Below are positions 1 to 5,383 of a stretch of 6,277 nucleotides of DNA, piece after piece. Below the pieces are notes generated by a model. It was not told where the DNA came from and did not search any database. It saw only the letters and a list, made by a program, of their open reading frames with translations. Made by a program: the position numbers and the translations under genes. The stretch's first letter is position 1, and each line of letters opens with the position of its first letter. Origin of the DNA: Acidobacteriaceae bacterium (GTDB lineage Bacteria; Acidobacteriota; Terriglobia; Terriglobales; Acidobacteriaceae); contig PLST01000328.1 of assembly GCA_003164255.1 (NCBI GenBank), positions 13,677-19,953 of the forward strand, read 5' to 3'.

Positions 1-250
1 TCGGCTCTTCGGGCACGTACCCCATGCGGCGCTTGTAGCCGATCAGGTCCTCGTGAATCTCCCGGCCTTCAAACAGGATCTCGCCGAAAGTTACCTCGAT
101 GAGACCGGTGATCATCTTCATTGTCGTCGATTTGCCCGATCCGTTGGGACCAAGGTAGCCGGTGACCTCGCCGGGGCGAGCACTGAAGCTGACCTGGTCA
201 ACGGCGGCGATGCCGGAGAAATGTTTGGAGACGCGGCGGAGTTCTAACAT
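1..250 (-). CDS. ABC transporter ATP-binding protein, 5' part only (runs off the window)
   Basis: The first 83 codons of an ABC ATPase read leftward from ATG at 250-248 and stay open to the window edge. The protein begins MLELRRVSKHFSGIAAVDQ and contains a Walker A motif GPNGSGKST at residues 34-42, then MGYVPEEP at the Q-loop, where the sequence ends. Signature, Walker B and H-loop would lie outside the window. It aligns without gaps to the first 83 residues of the ATPase at 2552-3325 with 39 identities by hand count, so the two are paralogues. A weak Shine-Dalgarno (AGGA) lies about 10 bases upstream of the ATG. It follows the permease and small secreted protein genes on the same strand after a 124-base gap, so it may belong to the same operon or start a second exporter unit. 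It should energise export from the cytoplasmic face; its permease partner is not visible here. The family call is firm, the substrate unknown. Confidence 0.93.
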   Translation of the reverse strand, partial: MLELRRVSKHFSGIAAVDQVSFSARPGEVTGYLGPNGSGKSTTMKMITGLIEVTFGEILFEGREIHEDLIGYKRRMGYVPEEP

Positions 251-374
251 GATTGGTACATCCTAAGCAGCAACGAGTATTTGAAGAGGTCAAGCGTGGA
301 GGGTGGAGGATTCAGGCCTTGATTCGGACTCTTGTGACATTGAACTTGGAAGGGATGGTCTGCGTGGCGTGTAC
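251..374. other. intergenic gap with no supported feature
   Basis: This is the space between the stop of the small secreted protein gene and the start of the second ATPase gene. On the minus strand a TTGACC hexamer lies at 293-288, but no good -10 follows at 16-18 bases. No hairpin with a T-run was found. The gap is long enough for a promoter, so co-transcription with the upstream genes is not certain. Confidence 0.5.
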
Positions 375-662
375 TCATGCCATGTGCCGTTGTTTGCAAT
401 AGAGTTCTCGCACGGCATCGCGGAGAGATTCGAATAGTTGATCCAGGTTTCGAAGGCTGCCGCTGCTGAAGGGCAACGTTGTTCCTTCATGCGTCCCGAG
501 CCTGAACGTGAATTCGATTCTGTTGGTGTTGTGTGCGGCGAAGCGACGAAGGCTCAATTCCAGATGGATGTTTGCGGGCGGAGGGTGAGGAGCTGCGGGG
601 CTGAGTGTCGGCAAGAGGCAACAGGCCAACGCCAGGGTGATTGCCGATTTCGTTTCCAGCAT
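375..662 (-). CDS. small secreted protein of unknown function (95 aa)
   Basis: I do not recognise this protein. It is supported as a real gene by a perfect Shine-Dalgarno, AGGAGG, six bases before the ATG at 662-660, in a 61-base gap after the permease stop. The N-terminus looks like a signal peptide: a charged start (MLETK), a hydrophobic stretch at about residues 6-20, and a plausible signal peptidase I site after S-P-A at 21-23. A double cysteine at 14-15 sits inside the hydrophobic stretch but does not make a canonical lipobox, because the -3 or -1 residue is wrong. The mature part would be about 72 residues, with a proline-rich start, a central possible beta segment (NRIEFTFRLG) and a C-terminal amphipathic helix (LDQLFESLRDAVRELY). 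It sits between a permease and an ATPase gene on the same strand, so it could be an exported or periplasmic accessory of the transporter. That role is inferred from position only. Confidence 0.62.
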   Translation of the reverse strand: MLETKSAITLALACCLLPTLSPAAPHPPPANIHLELSLRRFAAHNTNRIEFTFRLGTHEGTTLPFSSGSLRNLDQLFESLRDAVRELYCKQRHMA

Positions 663-674
663 CCGATTCCTCCT
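656..674 (-). promoter_or_regulatory. strong ribosome binding site of the small secreted protein gene
   Basis: Read on the minus strand, AGGAGG is followed by AATCGG and then ATG at 662-660. The match to the anti-Shine-Dalgarno core is perfect and the 6-base spacing is optimal. It fixes the start of the 95-residue gene and is the clearest ribosome binding site in the window. Confidence 0.75.
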
Positions 675-723
675 GGGCGCGACGGCCCTTGACCTCCGCG
701 ATGAATTCGACGTTTCGGCCGCT

Positions 724-2559
724 TCAATAGCGGAGGCCGAGTTTCATGGGGAAATCTTCTTCTCCGTCTTCAAGGCCGGGAAGATTGCAGTGTTGACGAA
801 CGATGGTTCGATGGCGATGGAGCAGCGCCAGATGAGCTGCGGCGATGACGACGATGGCGACGATCATGTGAGGCGCGCTGTTTGCGATCCAAGGCTCGGT
901 GGCGATGGGAAGCACGGCGGGCAGGGGAAAGATTGTGTAGTACTTGAGCACGGTGAAGGCCAGGTTCGGTTGATCGCGCGTTGGTTCGCCGGTGAAGGGG
1001 ACTGTGGTGACTTTGAGAAAAAGAACGTCGGTGAGGAGAAGACAGAGGCCGCAGGCAACGATAATCTGGGCGATGGTTGCCGGCCAGGTGAGCAGATCCC
1101 AGGGCGAGATGGTGCGAAGCGCGATGGACGCGGCTAGAGTGATGGCGACGGCCCAGAGGATGACCCACGTTTTTGCGGCTTGCAATTGTTGCAGTGCTGG
1201 AAGGAACTGCGGGGGGCGGCCATGCACGATGCGGAAGACCCAGCTCCCCTGTTGATTGCCGGAGGAGACGAAGGCCATGCGCACGCCGGCGATGACCCAG
1301 AAGGCAACAATGCCGAGCGCGGAACGAATGCCGTCGGATGAGATTCCGATGCGGACTGTGCCGTCCACAACATTGAAGCGGAGGATGGCCGTGGTGACGA
1401 CGGAGAGGCCGACACCTCCATAGAGGACGAGGTAGATGCGGTAACGCGGAACGCGCAGTACGGTCTGACTAATGAAGTGAAAGACGGCGCGTCGGATGGG
1501 CAGGTGGACGACGACGGCGTGGAGAAAGCGATTGAACGGGCGTGCAAGCGGGTTGCGGCGGGTGCGTTTTCCTGGGCCTTCGACGAGTTGGCGCACGCGG
1601 CGCAGGTAGGCGAGCGGATAGGTGAGAACAGAGAGTGCGGCAACGAGCAGCAGAGCAAAGGTACCGATCTTTGCGAGCGTAGTGTAGATGGGCAGTGCGG
1701 TTGGGCCTTCCATAAGGAACTGATAGATGCCCAGAAACCAGAAGGGCGGCCAGAGGAGCACATACGCGCTGGAGGATTTGAGCAGAGTGGGGACGACGCC
1801 GGAGAAGACAGGAAAGAGAAACAGTAGAAGGAGCAGCGCGGTGATAGCGAGGCATTGGAGAACAAGGGAAATCTTGCGGAAGAGCCGCTCGCCGAGAAGA
1901 GAGAGCAGCACGCCTTGCAACGCGAGGATGAATGCCGCTGCGAATAGGCCGGCGCCGAACGTGGCGAACACGTGAGCGACGACAAAGCGCGGGAGGCTGG
2001 GCGGATCGATTGCGGGGGGAAGGACGAGAGTGGCAAAGATGTTGATGTCGAAGAGGAAGCCGGTGACAAAGATGGCGATGGCGGCGACGCGAGCGAGGAA
2101 GGCGCGAACTTCGGCGATGGGGAGAGTTTTGAGGACCCAGAGATCGAGCAGGTCGGGAAAGAACATGTCCCACTCAAAGACGGTGACGATGCCCATGGCG
2201 ACGAAGGAGTAGACGACAAAGAAGAAGTGGTGATTGACCTGGAGCCAGTATGGCGGCGGGCTGACGGGGATCGGATGATTCTGTCGAAACTGGATCACCG
2301 GATGATAGACGGGCCATAGATAGATGGCGATCATGAAGGGGGCGAGACCGACGGCAACGGCGATCTGGACGAGGCGAGTTTTGGCGTCGCCATCGGGCGA
2401 TGCAGTCTCGTGATTGAAGAAGCGTTCGAGGAAGTGGCGCACGAGCAGCACGAATTGGCTGCGTTGCGGTTGGTGCACCGGGCCAAGCCCAGCCTGCGCA
2501 TTCAGAGCAAGCGGCTGCGCATCGGACATGGTGAGAAGGCGCTGAAAGTTGTCAGACAT
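724..2559 (-). CDS. polytopic membrane protein, probable fused two-half ABC-2-type permease (611 aa)
   Basis: This is a very hydrophobic protein with candidate membrane segments near residues 65-86, 111-130, 154-180, 192-222, 230-256, 296-318, 374-394, 411-431, 463-482, 491-516, 533-552 and 563-581, plus a shorter hydrophobic segment at 263-283. Residues 136-156 (core DLLDLWVLKTLPIAEVRAF) resemble the cytoplasmic coupling elbow between the second and third membrane helices of ABC-2 permeases. Residues 436-463 (GSWVFRIVHGRPP and following) look like a second, similar elbow. A strongly basic stretch at 319-373 lies between the halves and should be cytoplasmic. This gives six plus six helices, with 263-283 as a possible re-entrant segment. 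The start at 2559 overlaps the ATPase stop by eight bases (ATGTCTGA), with GAGGTG upstream inside the ATPase gene, so translation is probably coupled. An inner ATG at residue 11 lacks a Shine-Dalgarno. The partner is almost certainly the adjacent ATPase; the substrate is unknown. Confidence 0.85.
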   Translation of the reverse strand: MSDNFQRLLTMSDAQPLALNAQAGLGPVHQPQRSQFVLLVRHFLERFFNHETASPDGDAKTRLVQIAVAVGLAPFMIAIYLWPVYHPVIQFRQNHPIPVSPPPYWLQVNHHFFFVVYSFVAMGIVTVFEWDMFFPDLLDLWVLKTLPIAEVRAFLARVAAIAIFVTGFLFDINIFATLVLPPAIDPPSLPRFVVAHVFATFGAGLFAAAFILALQGVLLSLLGERLFRKISLVLQCLAITALLLLLFLFPVFSGVVPTLLKSSSAYVLLWPPFWFLGIYQFLMEGPTALPIYTTLAKIGTFALLLVAALSVLTYPLAYLRRVRQLVEGPGKRTRRNPLARPFNRFLHAVVVHLPIRRAVFHFISQTVLRVPRYRIYLVLYGGVGLSVVTTAILRFNVVDGTVRIGISSDGIRSALGIVAFWVIAGVRMAFVSSGNQQGSWVFRIVHGRPPQFLPALQQLQAAKTWVILWAVAITLAASIALRTISPWDLLTWPATIAQIIVACGLCLLLTDVLFLKVTTVPFTGEPTRDQPNLAFTVLKYYTIFPLPAVLPIATEPWIANSAPHMIVAIVVIAAAHLALLHRHRTIVRQHCNLPGLEDGEEDFPMKLGLRY

Positions 2560-3325
2560 GGCGGAGTTGCATCACCTCGACCATTTCCTGGGCAACGGTT
2601 CGTGTGTCCTGCTGCTGGACCAGTTGTGCGAAGACACTCTCAAGATTGGGCAGGCTCATGAGAGTGGTGAGTTCTGAAGGACGCGCGTCGGCGAGAATTT
2701 TGCCCTTGGCGATGACGATGACGCGGTTGCAGACCTGCTCGACGACTTCAAGAACGTGGGAGATATAGAGGATGGCCTTGCCTTCGGCGGCTAGCAGTTC
2801 AAGCAGGTCCTTGAAGAGGCGCGAGGAAACGACGTCGAGGCCGGAGAGGGGCTCATCGAAGATCAACAACTTGGGATCGTGCAGGAGGGCGGCAGCGATG
2901 AGCACACGCTGGCGCATTCCTTTTGAGTACGTGGAGATGGGGGAGTATTGCCACGACTCGAGATTGAGGAGCCGGAACAGGCTCGTGGCTTTGGCTTCCA
3001 GAAGAAACTCAGGGAGGCCGCGGAGACGGCCGACGAGTTGCAGGTACTCGAGGCCGGAGAGGTAGCTGTAGAGATGCGCTTCTTCGGGGACGTAGCCGAT
3101 GGCTGCGCGGAAGGTGACCATGTCGTCGCGAATGTTGTTGCCCTCGAAAAGGACGCGGCCTTCGTCGGGACGCAACATGCCGGTGATGATTTTGACGGTG
3201 GTGGATTTTCCGGCGCCGTTGGGACCGAGGAAGCCAACGATTTCCCCGGGAGCCATGCGGAAGCTGATGTCCTGAATGGCGGGGATGGTGCGAAAGCTTC
3301 GGTAGAGATGTTGAACCTCGAGCAT
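2552..3325 (-). CDS. ABC transporter ATP-binding protein (257 aa, complete)
   Basis: This is a complete ATPase subunit of an ABC exporter. Walker A is GPNGAGKST at residues 34-42, the Q-loop region is GYVPEE at 78-82 with Glu in the Gln position, the signature is YSKGMRQR at 133-140, Walker B is LLIFDEP at 153-159, the D-loop is SGLD at 161-164 and the switch histidine is H190. The length and the YSKGM signature fit the DrrA/CcmA/NatA-like group that pairs with ABC-2 permeases. It would bind and hydrolyse ATP on the cytoplasmic face to drive the permease encoded immediately downstream, whose start codon overlaps its stop. The ATG at 3325-3323 has a GAGG Shine-Dalgarno seven bases upstream. 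It is the first gene of the leftward operon and faces the PadR gene across an 89-base region containing PadR-type operators, so it is likely repressed by that regulator. Substrate (drug, lipid, ion or peptide) cannot be inferred. Confidence 0.96.
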   Translation of the reverse strand: MLEVQHLYRSFRTIPAIQDISFRMAPGEIVGFLGPNGAGKSTTVKIITGMLRPDEGRVLFEGNNIRDDMVTFRAAIGYVPEEAHLYSYLSGLEYLQLVGRLRGLPEFLLEAKATSLFRLLNLESWQYSPISTYSKGMRQRVLIAAALLHDPKLLIFDEPLSGLDVVSSRLFKDLLELLAAEGKAILYISHVLEVVEQVCNRVIVIAKGKILADARPSELTTLMSLPNLESVFAQLVQQQDTRTVAQEMVEVMQLRHV

Positions 3326-3346
3326 GTCAGTGCCTCGGAGCTTTGA

Positions 3347-3385
3347 ATCATACCCTATGTAGCATCATACATAAAGACTTGTCAA
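3347..3385 (-). promoter_or_regulatory. promoter region of the ABC exporter operon
   Basis: On the minus strand a perfect TTGACA lies at 3385-3380, back to back with the rightward -35 inside the palindrome ACTTGtCAAGT (3377-3387). The -10 is ambiguous. TACATA at 3361-3356 is at 18 bases but matches weakly. TATGAT at 3352-3347 matches 5 of 6 but pairs at 17 bases only with a poor -35 (TTTATG, 3375-3370). Either choice overlaps or abuts operator 1. Confidence 0.4.
3356..3373. promoter_or_regulatory. PadR-type operator 1 (perfect)
   Basis: TATGTAgcatcaTACATA is a perfect inverted repeat with 6-base arms. It contains ATGT-N8-ACAT at 3357-3372, which matches the operator pattern known for PadR-family repressors. 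It lies 30-47 bases upstream of the ABC ATPase start, where it would block the leftward promoter, and about 42 bases upstream of the PadR start. The pattern is seen directly; binding by the neighbouring PadR is inferred. Confidence 0.7.
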
Positions 3386-3406
3386 GTAGATTGCTACATA
3401 GATAAT
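3379..3406 (+). promoter_or_regulatory. promoter of the PadR gene
   Basis: TTGTCA at 3379-3384 (5 of 6 to the -35 consensus), a 16-base spacer and GATAAT at 3401-3406 (5 of 6 to the -10 consensus) form a sigma70-type promoter. Transcription should begin at about 3413-3415, on or just before the A of the PadR ATG at 3415, which implies a leaderless transcript. Confidence 0.6.
3383..3400. promoter_or_regulatory. PadR-type operator 2 (imperfect)
   Basis: AAGTA-gattgc-TACAT at 3384-3399 matches ATGT-N8-ACAT with one mismatch in the left arm. Its centre is 27 bases from that of operator 1. It fills most of the spacer of the rightward promoter (-35 at 3379-3384, -10 at 3401-3406), a good position for autorepression of the PadR gene. 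Confidence 0.5.
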
Positions 3407-3414
3407 ATTCTTGA

Positions 3415-3744
3415 ATGCCCCGACCGCGGATCCCAGACGCGAAATTGTCGCACACCGCAGCGATGATCCTGCAGGCTGTCGATGCCGGTTTCATCTACGG
3501 CTTCTCCATCATGGAGATGACCGGCCTGCCGAGCGGCACGGTTTACCCGGCGATGCGGCGACTGGAGCGCGATGAATTGATCGACTCGCAGTGGGAACGC
3601 CAGTCGATTGCTGACGCGGAGCAGCGGCCACCGCGCAAGTACTACAAGCTGACAGGGGCCGGCAGGGTCACGCTTGAATCGTCCCGCAAGCGCTATCCGT
3701 TGCTGGAGCGCTTGATCCCGAGCGAGGAGGCCCGCCGAGTATGA
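3415..3744 (+). CDS. PadR-family transcriptional regulator (109 aa)
   Basis: This is a winged-helix DNA-binding repressor. The PadR pattern is clear: FIYGFSIMEMTGLPSGTVYPAMRRLERDEL at about residues 26-55 is the helix-turn-helix with recognition helix. SQWE at 58-61 and RPPRKYYKLTGAGR at 71-84 form the wing, and one C-terminal helix follows for dimerisation. The length fits the short, one-helix PadR subgroup; in Acidobacteriota such proteins often accompany MacB-like permeases. The start at 3415 is preceded directly by an in-frame TGA, so no longer form is possible. There is no Shine-Dalgarno, and the promoter position suggests leaderless translation. An inner ATG at residue 17 would cut into the domain. 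Its stop overlaps the next gene's start as ATGA. Operators on its upstream side suggest that it represses itself and the divergent ABC exporter operon; the inducer is unknown. Confidence 0.95.
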   Translation: MPRPRIPDAKLSHTAAMILQAVDAGFIYGFSIMEMTGLPSGTVYPAMRRLERDELIDSQWERQSIADAEQRPPRKYYKLTGAGRVTLESSRKRYPLLERLIPSEEARRV

Positions 3745-5258
3745 AGTCTCCATTGGAAGCAGCAGCCTGCGCCGTCAATGTGGGAATCCTGCGTGCCGCC
3801 TCGCTGTTTGTGCCAGCCCGCCAGCGAATGGAGTGGCGCTCAGAGTGGCGCGGCGAGCTTTGGCAGGCGCGCTCGCAAACCAGCAGCAGGTTCTCCTGGG
3901 CGCAGGAGCGTGAGATTGCCGGCTTCTGCCTTGGCGCGTTCAGTGATGCATTTTGTTTGCGGCGGATCGACCGGCATATATACGCGGCACAAACTCCGCG
4001 AACGCGATCGCTCCCGTTGCGCGCATTTTCAGTCGAATCGGCCTGGCAGTGTCTCCTTTTCCTGGTTGCCCTGGTCGGAGCAAGTTATGGGCTTGCGCAG
4101 ATCTTGCCCGGCGTACGCGCGGAACGAAGCATGCCGGAGGTACCGGTCCGTTCCGGGCTGGTACTGATTGAGAACAACGACAACGAAGATTCCCTTTCGA
4201 CCATTTCATCGGGCCAGTTTGAGGCATGGAAGGAACGCAAGCAGGAGTTTTTTGACGGCTTTGCGTTCTACCGGGTTTCGCGCGAGCGAGTGAACCTGGG
4301 CCCCGTAAGCAAGGGCTGGGGAGTGGCGAGCGCGAGCTCAAATCTCTTTGCACTGATGGGCCTGCCGGTGCGGTTCAGGCAGACAGATGCAAGCGTCGAT
4401 GCCGATTTGCCCAGCGTAATTTTGAGCGAGGATGTGTGGAAGCGCGAGTTCGGCGCCGATCCGCATGTGGTGGGCAGCGTGGTGCGCGTGGGTCTGCGTC
4501 GGGCTACGATTGCCGGCGTGGCGCCCGTCGCCCCCTGGCAGTTGCCGGGCCAGGTGGATGCATGGCTGCTGGAGCCGGACTCGCGCGATCCGGAAAAAGG
4601 CTCCGGTTACGTCGTTGCACATCTTACGCCTTCAGGAAAGTCGAAGATGGACTCGCAGCAGATTCGCATCACGTCGTACTCGCCGCATCGTTCTCCCGAC
4701 GACCTGCTGGGCATCAGGATCAATAGCGCGGCGCGCGGACCATGGGACGCATTTCTTTTCGCGGTGCTGCTTGCTTTTCTCGCGCTGCCTGCCATTACCT
4801 CCGTTTCGTTTGGAGAAGAGAGCGTCAGCCTGCACGAGATTTCGCGATTCAGAAGATTTTGCCGCTGGGGCTTTCTTGCGGCCAAGATCGCACTGCTGCT
4901 TCCGCTTCTTCACTTCGCCGCGCTGGATCTCTCCTACGGATTCTTCCCGTTCAACGTGAACGAGGCGCTCTATCTCCAACTGGTGGTCACATTCTTCGGA
5001 TGCCTGTTCGGCATGAGCTGGGTGCTCAACGATCAACGCCGTCGCTGCCCGGTGTGTTTGCGGCGCGTGGCGCATCCGGCGCGTGTCGGCCAGCTTTCCA
5101 GAACATTTCTGGCATGGAATGGGACTGAGCTGATGTGCATGGGCGGCCACACGTTGCTCCATGTTCCATCGCTGCCCACCAGCTGGTTTGGCAGTCAGCG
5201 GTGGATGATTCTCGATCCCTCCTGGAAGTTTCTTTTTGCCGGTCCGGCGCGGGATTGA
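3741..5258 (+). CDS. membrane protein with MacB-like periplasmic domain and zinc-ribbon-like tail (505 aa)
   Basis: The protein has four apparent parts. Residues 1-100 are a cytoplasmic region with conserved-looking EWRSEWRGELW (31-41) and CLGAFSDAFCLRR (63-75). A membrane helix lies at about 102-121. Residues about 138-280 are periplasmic and resemble the MacB core domain, best seen in SSNLFALMGLPV (199-210), VILSEDVWKREFGADPHVVG (226-245) and RRATIAGVAP (253-262). Three further helices lie near 336-353, 375-397 and 408-428, and the tail is cytoplasmic with C436-x2-C439 and C466-x3-H470, a possible zinc site. One helix, a periplasmic domain and three helices is the MacB/FtsX permease layout, but residues 336-428 show no clear FtsX motif, and no MacB-type ATPase is next to it. 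It is coupled to padR by an ATGA overlap. It may be a divergent half-size relative of the acidobacterial ADOP permeases, or a membrane-bound sensor working with PadR. Function not known. Confidence 0.85.
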   Translation: MKSPLEAAACAVNVGILRAASLFVPARQRMEWRSEWRGELWQARSQTSSRFSWAQEREIAGFCLGAFSDAFCLRRIDRHIYAAQTPRTRSLPLRAFSVESAWQCLLFLVALVGASYGLAQILPGVRAERSMPEVPVRSGLVLIENNDNEDSLSTISSGQFEAWKERKQEFFDGFAFYRVSRERVNLGPVSKGWGVASASSNLFALMGLPVRFRQTDASVDADLPSVILSEDVWKREFGADPHVVGSVVRVGLRRATIAGVAPVAPWQLPGQVDAWLLEPDSRDPEKGSGYVVAHLTPSGKSKMDSQQIRITSYSPHRSPDDLLGIRINSAARGPWDAFLFAVLLAFLALPAITSVSFGEESVSLHEISRFRRFCRWGFLAAKIALLLPLLHFAALDLSYGFFPFNVNEALYLQLVVTFFGCLFGMSWVLNDQRRRCPVCLRRVAHPARVGQLSRTFLAWNGTELMCMGGHTLLHVPSLPTSWFGSQRWMILDPSWKFLFAGPARD

Positions 5259-5278
5259 GCCGCTAAATTAGTGGCTCA
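5256..5278. terminator. hairpin at the stop codon of the membrane protein gene, possible bidirectional terminator
   Basis: TGAGCCGCT at 5256-5264 pairs with AGTGGCTCA at 5270-5278 (eight Watson-Crick pairs and one G-U) around a 5-base loop, AAATT. The stem starts with the TGA stop codon of the 505-residue protein. No T-run follows on either strand, so it is not a textbook intrinsic terminator. It also contains the TAA of a short minus-strand reading frame, as expected between two convergent genes. Confidence 0.4.
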
Positions 5279-5339
5279 GCTTGTAAACCTCGCCCGAAGC
5301 CAGCAGAAATGTGCCGGTAACGTACTGTGACGAGAACAT
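5268..5339 (-). pseudogene. possible remnant of a short-chain dehydrogenase C-terminus (23 codons)
   Basis: Reading leftward from ATG at 5339-5337 to TAA at 5270-5268 gives a 23-residue peptide whose last 19 residues are QYVTGTFLLASGEVYKLSH. The piece YVTGTFLLASG resembles the ending of short-chain dehydrogenases/reductases, where S-Y-V/I-T-G-x-x-L-x-V-x-G-G is typical. The reading frame stays open upstream but loses this resemblance. There is no Shine-Dalgarno before the ATG. If real, it is the broken 3' end of a lost gene, with the hairpin at 5256-5278 as its old terminator. It could equally be chance, or a very short peptide gene. No product is claimed. Confidence 0.2.
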
Positions 5340-5383
5340 CTTAGATGGTTTCGCGTGAATTCTTCGCTGTAAACTGGGGGGAC

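Larger units (their letters stand above)
3355..3401. repeat. perfect 10-bp inverted repeat in the divergent promoter region
   Basis: CTATGTAGCA at 3355-3364 is the exact reverse complement of TGCTACATAG at 3392-3401, with 27 bases between. Each arm carries one ATGTA/TACAT half-site. The arms are too far apart to look like a terminator, and they flank the region where both promoters should lie, so they read as regulator-binding half-sites. Confidence 0.8.

Noticed and set aside
288..293. TTGACC on the minus strand as a -35 for the second ATPase gene
   Set aside because: No acceptable -10 is found 16-18 bases downstream; the nearest TAGGAT is 22 bases away and overlaps the ribosome site.
615..624. 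Cys-Cys in the signal peptide as a lipoprotein lipobox
   Set aside because: For Cys14 the -3 residue is Ala; for Cys15 the -1 residue is Cys. Neither fits the lipobox, and the hydrophobic stretch continues past both.
637..1137. Plus-strand frame of 166 codons with Gly/Asp-rich sequence
   Set aside because: Antisense to the permease gene; low-complexity composition, no recognisable domain, no Shine-Dalgarno of note.
1134..2219. Long minus-strand open frame of 361 codons, rich in Ser, Pro and Arg
   Set aside because: It lies wholly inside the 611-residue membrane protein gene in another frame. Its composition is that of a shifted GC-rich frame, whereas the 611-residue frame gives ordered membrane helices and coupling with the ATPase gene.
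3085..3095. Glutamate in place of the Q-loop glutamine (GYVPEE) in the ATPase
   Set aside because: Glu at this position is common in ATPases of ABC-2-type exporters and both paralogues here share it, so it is not evidence of inactivation.
5281..5310. TTGTAA as a -35 for purU
   Set aside because: The hexamers at 16-18 bases downstream (for example CAGAAA) do not resemble a -10.
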